64,000 nucleotides of DNA from Mytilus californianus (lineage: Eukaryota; Mollusca; Bivalvia; Mytilida; Mytilidae): contig NW_026262741.1 in NCBI RefSeq assembly GCF_021869535.1, positions 186,001 to 250,000 on the forward strand. The letters are read 5' to 3'. Under the pieces are notes generated by a model. That model made no database searches, was not told where the DNA came from, and saw nothing but the letters and a program-made list of their open reading frames with translations. Numbering within the stretch: position 1 is the first letter of the stretch; the number at the start of each line of letters is the position of its first letter. The translations under genes were made by a program, and so were the position numbers. Positions 1 to 12,049 of the stretch are shown piece after piece.

Positions 1-603
1 GTCTTTTAATCTTCGTCCTAGACGTGCTTTTAGGGGACCGACACTGACACGACACAGACAAGAGCGGTTAAGATGGATGTCAAGCTCGTTCACGATGGAG
101 ACTCAATAATGAATGGAGCAATATTTTGTTTTCTGATGATTCCAGATTCATTCTCCATCATTCAGATGGTCGAGCAAGCCGGACTAATCTCGTGATAGTC
201 AATGGAACACTGAATGCCCAACGCTAAAGAGATGAAATTCAAATGTCAACGGAAGTGGTTAATTTCATTTACAGATATGGACCTGGAATAACATTTCAGC
301 ACGACAATGCCCGTCCCCACACTGCTCGTGTTTCAAATGCCTACTTGCAGCAACAAAACATCGATGTGTTGCCATGGCCAGCAAAATCTCCTGACATGAA
401 TCCCATCGAGCACATATGGGATGAACGGAACCGCAGAGTTCGCTCAAGGCAACGCCAACCTGTTACACTGCAAGAATTGTCCCAAGCATTACAACAGGAG
501 TGGAACAACATGAAGGCACTCTGTCCGCTGAATAACGTCGCTGAAAGACACATTGTGTTGGAACAGTTCCAGAGTTGGTACTGTCTAATGCTCCTTTTGA
601 TCG
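1..603 (+). pseudogene. Tc1-like (DD34E) transposase, 3' part, broken
   Basis: The reading from 243 holds the C-terminal half of a Tc1/mariner transposase, the DDE enzyme that cuts and rejoins the transposon in the nucleus. Visible motifs are FQHDNARPHTAR (second catalytic Asp) and PAKSPDMNPIEHIWDE (catalytic Glu). Exactly 34 residues separate that D and E, which defines the DD34E class. The first catalytic Asp lies in an SDDSRF motif around 136-153, before an internal deletion and stop codons at about 200-240, so the copy is dead. The 5' end runs off the window. The 3' end is interrupted by a SINE, and the ORF running on to 617 reads into that SINE. Confidence 0.88.
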
Positions 604-1030
604 ACCCCCAAGGGTGACTGGGGAATAGAAGTATGGTCACCATTGGTCTTCCTCCGACCGGCAGTAAAACCCTTGCTAAAGTGGGGCGTCCGTTTGGCTG
701 TGCGGGATGTACAAATTTGCAGCCACGTCCGGTCAGAATGGGGACGTTAAATCCGATGCCTCGTGTAAAGAGAGTGCCACGCTCTTTGCACGTTAAGAAC
801 CCTTGCAACAACTCTTTGAGGGGTCCGTAGGTGACCTGTTGCAAGGCTAAATTTCTGTCCCTATCCAATATACCCTTATTTCCCGTGGCAGTCTAAATTT
901 CTCCGACCTTAATCCCGGAGGCCCCTATTACAGAACCTACCTATTGTATTTATTGTTAACTTGTTCTCGTCCTGAATATGCATGAAATATTTGCCACTGG
1001 ACGTTAAGCAACCAACAATCAATCAATCAA
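604..1030 (+). mobile_element. SINE-like retroposon, copy 1
   Basis: About 427 bp, starting ACCCCCAAGGGTGACTGG and ending in AATCAATCAA. It is flanked by a 12-bp direct repeat TCCTTTTGATCG (592-603 and 1031-1042), a target-site duplication. The host site is the Tc1 pseudogene. The same sequence recurs at 9564, 20414, 32362, 34286, 35526, 38429, 55249, 62019 and 62810. There are no terminal inverted repeats, and one copy is 5'-truncated, which fits target-primed reverse transcription. I could not identify A and B boxes with certainty. Confidence 0.85.
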
Positions 1031-1042
1031 TCCTTTTGATCG

Positions 1043-3028
1043 GTAGGTTAATAAATTCGCCCTGTTAGATTCAAGTAGAAATTTTTATAATTCTCTTGAA
1101 AACGTACATAAATGAATGGGAGCTTTTAGGAGAACATTCTTGAAAACTTCGATGAAATGATCCCAAAATTCTATTTTTATCCGACTTTTTACTGCACAGC
1201 GCGAACCAGGCAAACTCTCGATATCTTGATACTTTTACGACAATTGTCAACGACGTCGTGAAATACTTTGGAACGTTTCCTTTCACACATTGATGTATGA
1301 ACGTGAAAATGAAATGCATGTATTGATGTAATGGGCTTCTCAAAATGTAAACAATCGTAAAATGTACGGCTGACCGGTGCCTCAGAAAACTGTGTTGTTT
1401 CAAATTATATAATGTTGAATTAAGAGAAGTGCAACAAACAACGGCTACGTTTAAAAAGCTATCATCTTTTGTCAAATTTATTAGAACAGTCATAAGTTGT
1501 ATTTTCTCGTATACTAGTGTTCTATTTATATCTCGAAAATCTATAGTCTGTTTTTTTACTCACTTTCACTTTCTGTTAAAAACAGCATTGCGTCGAGGCA
1601 GTGATTGTGCGATCTACAACACACTACACATCTATTGAAAGTAATAACTTTTACAAGTATTTGTCACATTCAATTTTTACCACATACAGAGTGTAGCCAT
1701 AAGTATTCGTCACTTTAGATTTTTCCCTGTATATTTCATATAAAACTGCATTTTTTTCAAAAAAATATTTTGGGGTCATTTATGGTTTGATTTTAATCAG
1801 CTTGGTACCAATGGATGCAGAATAGTCACAGGTTTATTTGTTTATTTTGTTGTATTTTTGTTGAGGTTCATTTTTTTTTCTCTTGAGATGAACACAAATA
1901 TTTTTTTCTGTTCAGAAATTTGCTATATATTTTAACCAAATAAAATTGTAAAATTTTATTACCTGTGTTCACATCAAAATAAAATAAAACAACTGAAAAC
2001 AAAACTATGGCCAAATAAACAAATATTCTTTAGACAATTCTCGTCTTTTAACGCCATGTTTATAAAAATCCAACCATAATTGCCTTCAAAATTTGTTTTT
2101 ATATGAAATTTATAGCAACTAAATGCAGTTGATGTTGTTCATATAAAAGTTTGATTTAGAATTTTTTTTAAATGATTTAAAAGATTTTGGTACCATTAAA
2201 ATAAAAATTATCAGATCTTTATTTGATTATTTGGACATAGTTTTGTTCTGAAATGTCTCAGAGTTTCTACCAAATGAAATGCTAAAAAAATATTCATACA
2301 TGGTCACATGAAGAAAACACAAAAACAACAAAACATAAAATAATAAAGAAAATAAACAAATATTCTAGAGACAATACACATGGTTTATTATAATCAAACC
2401 CTTACTGCTTTGAAAATATTAAAGTCTTATGCTATATAACTTGAAATTTATATAAACATATATATCTTTTTCAGATCTAATAATAATATCATATATTGTA
2501 TGACAAGGCCATAAAGATTTCTAAAATATTTAGCTGCTATAAGAATTTCAATTAGTTGTAAGTATTATGTCAGAAATGTTTTTTGTCAATACATGATACA
2601 AATATTTACTATATCAAAGCAAGTTCTAAAACATACCACATTTGAAGGTATCCAAATTTTTTTTTGTAAGATGTGTTTAACGCCACTTTCAACTCTAGTG
2701 TTCTATTTTGTGGTACTCAGTATTTATTGATGGAGAAAGCAGGATTGCTTAGAGAGTAGGAAAATTGACAATCCTAGTCAATTAAGATTAAAAGTCTAGA
2801 CTAATAAAATAATTTTCATACTAAAAAAAAAGCGCACCTGCATGTGCAGGATCTTAAATTCCCAACTTCAGTGTTAACAGGCTAGCGATACAGTAATTCA
2901 ACTACTAATAGAACAGTGTCTTATCATGTATATCATGTATATGTTTTATCACATTTAGTTGTTGTTTTTATTTAATTGCATTTTATATACTACAGTTTCT
3001 GCATATAATTATATGTTTTCTGTTTTAG
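1043..3028. other. AT-rich non-coding stretch
   Basis: No convincing coding region on either strand. Short ORFs at 1071-1493 and 1429-1638 overlap each other on opposite strands and show no motif. The sequence becomes strongly AT-rich after 1640. Confidence 0.6.
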
Positions 3029-3866
3029 GTCTTTAAACCGTTAAAAGTGAGTCTAGAGTCTAGCAGCACTAGGCTTTAAAGTTTCTGTGAATGAAAGACT
3101 GGAGACAGATGAAGTAAAAGACAAATTTATAACTAATAAACTACTTCTTGAATTGAACACCATTAAAGAAAGGTCCAATGGTGATTACACATACCAGGAT
3201 GTCCTCAACTGGATATCAAATCTTTGTGTTAAAGGAAATGTAACCAACAAAAGCTTATATTAAAAGGTAAAATCAATACTACTGAAAATCAAGACAACAG
3301 TTTCAAAGCTAAAAAAGCAAACTTAACAGTGAACATGTTGAAAATTATTTAAATTTGGTGATAGACACTGATACATTATTAGAAATTTCACACAATCCAA
3401 GAATAAGGAAGCATCATATCATTGAAACAAATGATACAGAAAACATTTCAAATGTGAAATCAAAGAAAAGAAAAACAAATGAAAAGAAATAAAAGCAGCA
3501 CATGGAGAGAGGCAAATAGGAAACTTAATTTCAAACTGCAAAACTGTGAAAAACAGTTAAGTCAGACAAAAAGAAAATTGAAAATATTACAGATTTAAAA
3601 CAAAATAAACAAGAAAAAATATACCAAAGTATTCAAATTTATGACAAAATGTAGAAGTAAGACCAAATTAGAGACAAAAAGAAATAAAGAGAAAGTACAA
3701 TATTGGAAAACACAAACAAACAAAATAAAGCAGCAAACTCAAACTAAACTGGACAATTTAAAAAAAACAGCCATAGAAACCCATGAAGAAATACATAGAC
3801 TAAATCGCTTAGAAATCACAGATCTAAAAAACAGATTACATGACTTGGAATTGGAACTAGAAAAAG
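3029..3866 (+). pseudogene. Decayed 5' coding part of the orphan gene at 3867
   Basis: An acceptor-like TTTTCTGTTTTAG ends at 3028, and coding-like sequence follows. An open stretch from about 3080 to 3262 encodes a passage including NGDYTYQDVLNWISN. A lysine-rich coiled-coil-like ORF runs from 3641 to 3883 (80 codons). Several stops and frame changes separate these pieces, so they cannot be read as one protein. They probably belong with the 485-codon ORF that overlaps the end of the 80-codon ORF. I cannot assign the domain. Confidence 0.45.
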
Positions 3867-5324
3867 ATGAACACACTGGATAACTTTAATGAACTATCAG
3901 AACCAGACCAATTACTGATTACTAAAATAAATGATTTCTTTTGTGGTCTTCATCTTTTAGTCAATATTGCAGATTTAATGTGCAGTATCTTCAAAGAATG
4001 GGAGCAGACTGTGATGAACAAACAAGTAGGTGGGGAGTCTGCAATTATAAAAACTGTTAGAGAAGTATGCAAGGCATTTGTTCCTGGCGTGGACAATAAA
4101 AATGGAGCATCACTAGAGCTAAAAACATACCTGTCAAGAATCAACGTTAAATTTCAATTGAAGGCATTCCAGGGTAACCGATTCAACATTGTCTTCCATA
4201 ATGGAGGAGTAATATATTACCTTCATGGACATTTCATTTACTTCCTTGAAAATATAAAATCCGAAGGCAATACAAATACATTGAATATGCTGATGAAAGA
4301 CGTATTGAGAAATTTGAAATGCAGTCACAATATTGTAGGATTAAGGGCATTAGGAGTTTTCAATAAATTTATAACAACACCTCTTGGGAAAATTATTGAA
4401 GCTGACAATACACATATTCTAGACATGAATGCGCACTACCATAATCTCATCCAATTTTTAGAAGATGTTGCGACAAATGTAGAATCAGCAAACGAACTCT
4501 TAACTGGCGAAAGGCGGCCATTCCCCAATATAAAGATAAAGAAAGATGAAGTCTGGGAAGTTTTGGTCAAACAACAGACCAATGATGCAGAAACTGTGAG
4601 TCTGTTGATGCAGATGGCTGCCGCAACATGCAAATCATTAAAAGAAAAAGTAAAAGATCACTTACCCGGTGGAAAATTTGAAAATGTTACAGCAGAGGAA
4701 CAAATACAAATGAAATCAGTCATTCCACACAACAAATTACCTGAGTGGGTATTTGGATACCTGGATTGGCTCCTTAAACACAGACCAAATTCAACTAGAC
4801 TAGCCAACGAAGCACACATCGTTTACAAATTGAACAAAACATCAGAGTGGCTCCACAAAAAAAGTGAACTAGAGATTGAAAAGCTAGTTCAATGGTCAAA
4901 GAGAATGTTACCCATTATCAAGTTTCAGGAGAAAGAGAGAATCAAAGAAATAAAAAAGCAAATGGAGGATTTAAGCAAAGCAAAGGAAGAAAAAAGCAAG
5001 ACAAAAAAAGCCAAACAACAGGAAGAGAAAAGAGAATTACTGGATGCCATCTTTGTACAAGGGCTCTGGAAGTCAAGGCAAGAAATAAAAATGAAACTAC
5101 AACAGAAGTCAAAAACACAGAAAAGAAAGATGCTGACTAATCAAATAAACTTTAGACAGTTAATCGTAGAGCAATCATCTGACAAAAAAACTTTCCAAAT
5201 AAGCAGAATTGAAGGCAAGCCAGTTACTGTAGATATGCTGATGTCGAACTTAGAGATCTTAATAAGATTGGAAAATGTATCAGGCAAGTCGTTATTTATA
5301 CAACTCATAAAACAAATACATTGA
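3867..5324 (+). CDS. Orphan 485-aa protein, possibly transposon-derived
   Basis: The longest open frame in the window apart from the Polinton polymerase part, starting with ATG at 3867. No catalytic motif can be named with confidence. The middle carries FQGNRFNIVFHNGGVIYYLHGHF (written here as a landmark at about residues 99-121) and KDHLPGGKFENVT at about 262-274. The last 150 residues are highly charged and coiled-coil-like. The pattern resembles multi-copy uncharacterised proteins common in fish and aquatic invertebrate genomes, which I suspect come from a DNA transposon; that is recollection, not proof. Its upstream coding part is broken, so the gene may be a recently damaged element copy. 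A possible last exon lies near 5831 after TTTTTTCAG. Confidence 0.55.
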   Translation: MNTLDNFNELSEPDQLLITKINDFFCGLHLLVNIADLMCSIFKEWEQTVMNKQVGGESAIIKTVREVCKAFVPGVDNKNGASLELKTYLSRINVKFQLKAFQGNRFNIVFHNGGVIYYLHGHFIYFLENIKSEGNTNTLNMLMKDVLRNLKCSHNIVGLRALGVFNKFITTPLGKIIEADNTHILDMNAHYHNLIQFLEDVATNVESANELLTGERRPFPNIKIKKDEVWEVLVKQQTNDAETVSLLMQMAAATCKSLKEKVKDHLPGGKFENVTAEEQIQMKSVIPHNKLPEWVFGYLDWLLKHRPNSTRLANEAHIVYKLNKTSEWLHKKSELEIEKLVQWSKRMLPIIKFQEKERIKEIKKQMEDLSKAKEEKSKTKKAKQQEEKRELLDAIFVQGLWKSRQEIKMKLQQKSKTQKRKMLTNQINFRQLIVEQSSDKKTFQISRIEGKPVTVDMLMSNLEILIRLENVSGKSLFIQLIKQIH

Positions 5325-8237
5325 ATTTTGGTATATGTTGCCTTGGTGAGACAGCAAACAAACAACACAGTCTAATCAAAATAGGAAATATATAACTTCA
5401 GATTGACCTGAACATTTACTCAGTAGATTTAATTTTGTTTGAGTTATGCAAATCTACTATTACTAGTGCAATATTACAACATGTTTAATTGCATGAAAAC
5501 AAAACTCATCATACAAAAATTCTTGTTAGTAGACATACTCTTTTAGTGAGAAAAAAACGTGCAGACTTCTATAAATTAGAAGTTGAGTTTCAACAGACAA
5601 GCACATGTGGTAATTGACAAAGAAATAACTAAATTGCAATTAAAGAAAAGTTATTTACCAACATAATTTTGATTAAAAAAAATGAAAATCGATGAAAACA
5701 GCTGACTGAGTTCTTATAACAAACTTTCCTTTAATCAATTTGATTTTTGTTGTATAGATTTCAAACTACGAATACGCTTTATATATGTAAATATACAACA
5801 ACATAACATACATTAACTGTTTTTTTCAGAAGTAGAAGAAACACTGACAGAAGAATGAAAGGCGACATAACATTTACTTAAAATTGAAATAAAACACATT
5901 TTCTTTTTGATGTATTTTAAATATAAACAATTGGAGATGTTTGATAAATTTAAATGAGACAGCAACCTAACAGCTCAATCACAATATATATCTGGAAGAT
6001 TGTGGTTTACATTGAAATTTTAATACATATATAATATAGTTTGGTTGAAAGTTAGCTATTCTTTAAGGCGTTGATACAATTTGCCAAATTTATTTAGATT
6101 TCTTTTTTAAGAACTTGTCAATGAATGTTTTCTGTATTCCATGTTTAGCATAGTATATCTGTATAAAAATAAGGTGATGTGGTATGATTGCCAATGAGAC
6201 AACTGTTTTTGATTTTTTTTGGATATCTACTTTTCTTGTCTGGCTATGTCTTTTATAGCCACTTCATATGGACTCCCCTCCGTGATGAGTTTGCATGGTA
6301 ACTATGTAACATTATTATTTTATTTCTTGCATATTTTTAAGGAATAGCATTCTTTTAATGTGTCATGACATTAAACATGATATACATTTTTTAGAAATTT
6401 GTATGGAATGAAATAACGTTATTTTCTGAACATCAATTTTTGCTGAAATGGGATGTTTTGGTACGGCTATGACCTTCTCCGTGCTCTCTACAGTACATTA
6501 ACATATATAATAATTGTTTGATAGTGATTCATATATGACCATCACAAGAGACACATGCACAATTGTACATGTATGAAGATATTTCATGTAAGTACAGTAA
6601 TTTTGTCAAATTTGTTCAAAATAAAAGCTGACTGTACATATAATTTTTTAAGATATGTTCAATAATTCAAGACAACAATTGTGCGCACTTTACAATACAA
6701 CACACAATTGTTTTTGATTATATTTCCACTATATTCTAAAATTATTAATATTATATAGCGAGGGGAGAATTGATAATATCATTTCCATTCTTGTCCTTTT
6801 TTACTTACAGATAAAATCATAACCATCAATATCTACATTCTACACTCAACCCTCATTTTAACCTTTTTATCTTAACTTTAACCTGAAAAGGGGGTGGATT
6901 GATTGATTGGTGTTTGCTATATCGCGGTAACACAAAGAGGTGGTTGACAGGAGTTAATGATAAGTTTCCTCTTCCCTAACAACATCCTATTCCAGTTCCC
7001 TACTCCCTGGTCCTGTTGCCTTATCCATAGCCAGAAATTAGTAGGACTTTTGCTAATTAATATTCATAATATGTAAATGAGAATTGTACCACGTGATAAT
7101 AGTTTGAACTGGACTGGCTTGATATCATTAAAATCTTTAAAACACGGATATTATAAGTTGCCCGTCACAGAGTCCTTGTTTATAATCACTCTGATATTTC
7201 CGTAAATGTGTCAGGCGGTCAAAATCAAAACAATGAACGCGAATTTAGTGAATGAATTTTTCGTGTTTTCGTGAGTTTATTCTTCTTGAGATAGGGGCAT
7301 TTTAACTTTACGTGGGAACCTAGAGTTAAACGACAACACATACAAGGTTTGGACTTGCGTATTCTTTGGACATTCAAGTTTCATCCCGGCAACCTGTTTT
7401 TGTAATGACCTTGTTAGCCAATTTTCAACACGAAGTTTGCAAATTTGACGTTTCAGCCATTTTAGCCTGTATTTTATACTGCAATGTTAAAAACTTCTCG
7501 CTTCGATTTTTAAAAAAGCTCGGGAACCTTGATTTTTGCAACGACAGTCATTATATATCGTTTAAATGGTGTATATTGTTGTGTATATTTATATTCTGTC
7601 CCGGCACCCTGTCTATCACTTAAGTTAAAGTTAAAACAGACATTTTTTTTTTCAAAATTCATTTCAATATAATTTCCGTGACCCGTATCCGATTTCTTTA
7701 GTATAATATTCAAATAAGCAAAGTGGCGTTGATTTCTGGATATGCCCTGTCCATTCTCTCCCGTACACCAACATACTTTTATAATTATATCATTACAAAA
7801 ATTATGTGTAAATACTTTCCTTTACTAACTTATGTACGAACCATGGGATTTTAAAACCGCTAGGCTGCTAAAAGATTGATTTTTACTTCCATTTTCACAA
7901 TCGGCAGTAAAATTTTAGATTCTTCACCATGTTACTGCGATTCGGCACCAGTAATCCTCTGACTTACAGGTTCATACATGTACGGCTGTACCAACATTAC
8001 TTGGTTAATCTCGGGAAAGTTTATCTGTTCACCTCCATCGTATAATCCAAAGTTGTATTGCCGTTTGTATTCGCTTTCAAGCTGTTGTGTTTACATTCCG
8101 AATGGGAGGACACGAATGACGTCACCAGCATTCCTGAACAAAGGGAGATAATCATTTTGCACTTTCCCCGGTGAACCATGAAGTTACCTATTTTATAGAC
8201 ACACAAACGACTACCAATATTTTTTTTAGAATTTATT
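5325..8237. other. Non-coding stretch with dispersed repeat scraps
   Basis: Mostly AT-rich intergenic sequence. A short piece of a dispersed repeat (GGTATGATTGCCAATGAGAC) lies at about 6180-6210. A LINE-tail scrap beginning GATTGATTGATTGG lies at 6898-6935. ORFs at 7366-7623 and 7510-7713 overlap on opposite strands and have no recognisable motif. Confidence 0.5.
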
Positions 8238-8905
8238 TTAACCAATTGATTGAAATATAAAACAAAAACGTTTTAAAAACCTTTGCATTTCACCTTTAAG
8301 ATGGTTCATTTGGTGAAACGTCACTGCAAAATTTATGTCTTGACCTGGATGTGAAAACATCGAACTGAATATACAACCGTAATTGATGCCAGTCACAAAA
8401 AGGGGACTGTCAGTTTCCACAGAAGACGGCCTAGCGGCACGTTCTTGACTATATCAACAATATCACTGCTAAAATCATGTTTAGTGATGATATTAGTTAG
8501 GCCAGTATCCAAATTCTTGAACGAGCTTAAAAACCTATTCATTGTGCTGACGGATCATGTATAACAGTGTAAATGTATCTTATGGTGCGTATCCAAGTAT
8601 TGGTGGATCATCGCAAAAGCAGTTTCCTCTGCATCGCGACAGGGAATAACAGTTGTCACATTTTAACCCGCTGCCAATCTCCTCTGCGATATAAAAGCCT
8701 GCATTTGCCTATACCTCAAACGACGGAACATTTTCACTAAAATCAAGTCTACACTCCCCGATTGCTACTACATCCGACTCTCTTTTCAAGACCAAACATT
8801 CAATTTCATGTAGCACTGACATATTAAAATCTCGAATCTTCTTGGGATGGCAACCAACCGTCGAAAAGATCTTTTTCTTCATCTATTGTTCTGGTTTCAG
8901 CGTAT
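8238..8905 (-). pseudogene. TatD-family metal-dependent hydrolase, pseudogene
   Basis: On the minus strand the passage reads STVGCHPKKIRDF, then VVAIGECRLDFSEN, then EEIGSGLKCDNCYSLSRC, and finally LLWKTDSPLF. These correspond to the TatD landmarks: the 'G.HP' strand, the 'AIGE.GLD' metal-binding strand, and the C-terminal 'RLLLETDSP' strand. TatD proteins are TIM-barrel hydrolases and DNases that bind two divalent metals. The usual Gly in GLD is Arg here. A TAG follows shortly after that motif, and further stops and frame changes separate the middle from the C-terminus, so the copy is not functional. Confidence 0.72.
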
Positions 8906-8940
8906 CATGCAAAAGATGATGCAATCTAGAGGAACGCATT

Positions 8941-9112
8941 GAATCATTGATTGTTGTTTGCTTTACGCCTCATGAGCACTAAAAGGTTATATCGCGGCGA
9001 GAGCTAATTCGAATATTTCTACAATTTAATTTATATTTTTAAAATCAGACAAAAGGTCCTCAAATAAACTAAAATTCTAGACTAAAGCAAATTGATTATT
9101 TACAAATAAAAT
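8941..9112 (-). mobile_element. 5'-truncated LINE 3' end
   Basis: Closely matches 51529-51690, the 3' untranslated end of the RNase H-bearing LINE. It carries the landmarks TTGATTGTTGTTTGCTTTACGCC and TATATCGCGGCGAGAGC. Only the last ~170 bp is present, as expected from incomplete reverse transcription. Confidence 0.75.
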
Positions 9113-9550
9113 ACCAGTAATTGCTAGGATTCTTGAAATCTATGCCAAGGCGTTCCACTAACCTATACTGAAATTGTATGTCAAGATATGTTACCTGCTC
9201 ACGCCTTTTATGATCTTTAATTGCTGAAAAAGCAATGATCATTAGTTCATTAACAGAATATATTCATGCATGAAATATCAAGAAACGAAGTAAGAAAGTG
9301 TATGAGCAAAATTTGCAGGTTATACACTGTTTACACAACGTCCAGTGGCAAATATTTCATGCATATTCAGGGGCATTTGATTTTGATCCATGAAACAATG
9401 TAAATACATAATCTATAAATTAAAAACGAAACAATTTCAGAAAGTCAGCCATAGCCTAGAGCATTATACCACCGTATGTATGAGAAAAAGAATAAGAATG
9501 ATATTACGATGTTAACCTTGAATAAAATGCCGCCAATTAGAAAACATGTT
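9113..9550. other. Non-coding, with a SINE tail scrap
   Basis: A 35-40 bp minus-strand fragment of the SINE 3' region (CGTCCAGTGGCAAATATTTC) sits at 9339-9373. Nothing else is recognised. Confidence 0.5.
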
Positions 9551-9563
9551 TTATATATACACA

Positions 9564-9958
9564 CCCCCAAGGGTGACTGGGGAATAGAAGTATGGTCACC
9601 ATTGGTCTTCCTCCGACCGGCCGTTTGGCTGTGCGGGATGTACATATTTGCAGCCACGTCCGATCAGAATGGGGACGTTAAATACGATGCCTCGTGTAAA
9701 GAGAGTGCCACGCTCTTTGCACGTTAAAAACCCTTGCAACAACTCTTTGAGGGGTCCGTAGGTGACCTGTTGCAAGGCTAAATTTCTATCCCTATCCAAT
9801 ATACCCTTATTTCCCGTGGCAGTCTAAATTTCTCCGACCTTAATCCCTTAATCTATTACAGAACCTACCTATTGTATTTATTGTTAATTTGTTCTCGTCC
9901 TGAATATGCATGAAATATTTGCCTCTGGACGTTAAGCAACCAATAATCAATCAATCAA
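9564..9958 (+). mobile_element. SINE-like retroposon, copy 2 (internal deletion)
   Basis: Same family as 604-1030. It is flanked by the 13-bp duplication TTATATATACACA at 9551-9563 and 9959-9971. It lacks about 28 bp after CCGACCGGC compared with the other copies. Confidence 0.88.
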
Positions 9959-9971
9959 TTATATATACACA

Positions 9972-10641
9972 GGTAAATAAAAATAGTTTTGAGACGTATT
10001 GGAGAAAATAAATAATTTTGTTGTTCATAGGTGGAGTGAAAATTTATAATCATGGTTCATACCTTGTTTGTATTAAAATTAAATTTTATCTTACAACCCT
10101 TATCAAGTGAGTCTTTCGTGTTGCATCACTATTTTCTGACATTAGTTTTATATCAATAATGATCAAATAATTATTATGAAAACAAAATGTCTAAGTGGCT
10201 TGGTACTCAAATGGCTTCATTTTGCCAATAAATATATCCTTTGCATAATTAAAATTTAATACATTTTCATTTATCAAGGTTAATGAGCAATTTCTTTAAC
10301 TTACAAATGAATATATGCAATAACAGGAAAATATTTCAAAATATATTTAAAAAATAATCAAAAAATATTTGTGACTTTTTGTCCTATCAAATTTGTGACT
10401 TTATGTCCTGTGACTTTTTGTCCCCCCTCATACTTTGAACGACAAAATTATTTTATGTCTACCTGTGCGAATTTCAAACGCGCGATTTTACACCAGTACT
10501 TAAAAAACCTTCCATCCTTTATGGGTGGATTTTACATAGATAAATAAAATCGTATAATATAAGCAAAATGAGGATGTTAAATTTGATGTATGCCTTTTTG
10601 TGCTTCTTCGTTACATTTGTCTGTCTTTATAGTTATCACTG
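9972..10641. other. Non-coding AT-rich stretch
   Basis: No coding signal is seen. Two near-identical short runs, TTTGTGACTTT and TTGTGACTTTATGTCC, lie at about 10370-10425. Confidence 0.5.
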
Positions 10642-10956
10642 TCACTTAGATCCTTGATTTCCGATGCTAACATGTCCAAGTGCCATTTGATAGCTGTTTT
10701 GTGATGATATGTTCTCTTTCCCGAAGAACAGTGACATGACTAAAGTCTTTTTTACGGTATCAAATGTTACAATTGTTCTCTTTAATTTTGACCAGTATCT
10801 CCTTCTTTCGGCATTTACAGAAAAAAATAAACTGTAAGAAACTGAATGTGGAATCCTTAAAAAGACTAAGAAAAGGGCATGTTCTAATACAGCTTGTTCT
10901 TGTAGTTGATGCACCATATGACCTTGATCTTGTGTGAGTTTTTTTTCTTCCACCAT
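10642..10956 (-). pseudogene. Coding remnant, unidentified multi-copy protein
   Basis: A 104-codon open frame on the minus strand with a plausible protein core, including SLFFSVNAERRRYWSK and LKRTIVTFDTVKKT. The 'W.KL.RTIV.FD' pattern reminds me of multi-copy aquatic invertebrate proteins that continue into a Cys-rich (SWIM-like) finger. That finger is absent here, so this would be a fragment. Identity is uncertain. Confidence 0.35.
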
Positions 10957-11489
10957 TTGTTCTTATGAAACGGAGTTTACAATTTCTTTACATTGCTTAA
11001 TTGCATAATGACTTTATCTAGCATTTGGACATTCAAAGGAATAGTTGCAATCACGTTTCGCTATTTGTTGATCTTCTATACATTTTTTTTTCTCTCAAAA
11101 TATACCAGCATCAGGTCTACTAGTTATTTAGGCCACGTGGCCAGGATTGAAGGGGCCTGAAATGTTCTTTGATGAGGCAAAAACTCCGTTATATATGTCA
11201 ATTACAGTAGGATAATGTCTGGTTTGGTAAATGTCATTGTTTTTATCCATATGCATGTTAAGATGACTTTTATACCATCTTTTGTTATAATCTTTATACA
11301 TATTCGGCATTTCTTCGTGACTGATGTTTCCTTTGGTGTTTGGTTTTTTGAAAGTTCTCTGAAGGAAAAATGAATATATATTTAGCATAGAATAGGTGGA
11401 TGGATACTACGGACAAGCAGTCTTCGAGTTTCACAAATTAAGCACAAGTTTAGGATTTTCTCTAATTTTGCCCTCCCCCGCTCGACGAT
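10957..11489. other. Non-coding stretch
   Basis: The 86-codon minus ORF at 11128-11388 has no motif and I do not call it a gene. Nothing else is supported. Confidence 0.4.
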
Positions 11490-11875
11490 GAAGGTATATG
11501 ACAACATTCATGCTTTTTATTCACCGAGGGGAAACATCAAATTCTCCTGTCTGGTCTCTTCCTCCCCGAGGGTATCGCCAGTCCAGTAGTCAGCACTTCG
11601 CTGTTGACATGAATATCAATAATATGGTAATTTTTATAAATTTCCTCTTTACCAAATCATGAATTTCGAAATACTAAGGATTTTCTTATCCCAGGCATAT
11701 ATTACCTTGGCCGTATTTGGCATTACTTTTTGGAATTATGGGTCCTCAATGCTCTTCAAATTTGTACTTCTTTGGCTTTATAACTATTTTGATCTGAGCG
11801 TCACTGATGAGTCTTATGTAGACGAAACGCGCGTCTGGCGTATTGAATTATAATCCTGGTACCTTTGATAACTTA
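11490..11875 (+). mobile_element. Hammerhead-ribozyme retroelement copy
   Basis: A single unit of the repeat that is tandemly arrayed at 33178-33945. Shared landmarks are CCCCGAGGGTATCGCCAGTCCAGTAG at the start, GGATTTTCTTATCCCAGGCAT in the middle, the ribozyme at 11798-11841, and an AATCCTGGTACCTTTGATAAC end. Small non-autonomous elements of this kind, and Penelope-like elements, are known in bivalves to carry hammerheads. The ORF at 11659-11853 only reads through the element. Confidence 0.8.
11798..11841 (+). ncRNA. Type I hammerhead ribozyme with an intact core
   Basis: The core is CTGATGA (11804-11810) and GAAA (11824-11827). Stem II is GTCT/AGAC closing TATGT. Stem III is the minimal AC/GT pair closing GCGC. 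The cleavage triplet is GTC, with the cut after C11835. Stem I is GCGTCA (11798-11803) paired with TGGCGT (11836-11841) and includes two G-U pairs. All catalytic nucleotides of the class are present. The very short stem III is typical of retroelement hammerheads that need dimers or stem I-II loop contacts. Confidence 0.88.
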
Positions 11876-12049
11876 ACACATTCTGAATTATCCTTGCGTG
11901 AGAATATGTTAGTCCCCGAAATCTTATTTAATTGAAGAACAGAACAGAAACACAAACAAAAAAAATGTTAACTGCAATTTATTCCGCAGCAGCCACTCCA
12001 AACAGTAGAACAAACGAACAAAGCAAAAAAACAGCGGAAATGGCTCACT

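Noticed and set aside
341-868. Minus-strand 175-codon ORF starting MDRDRNLALQQ, and its relatives in other SINE copies
   Set aside because: It lies within the SINE and runs into the Tc1 remnant; the frame is the reverse reading of a retroposon, not an independent gene.
4892-5140. 82-codon Lys-rich ORF
   Set aside because: Shadow of the 485-codon frame in its lysine-rich region.
7366-7713. Overlapping ORFs on both strands (85 and 67 codons)
   Set aside because: No motif, mutual overlap, hydrophobic low-complexity composition; likely chance.
11128-11388. 86-codon minus ORF as a gene
   Set aside because: No recognisable motif and no supporting context.
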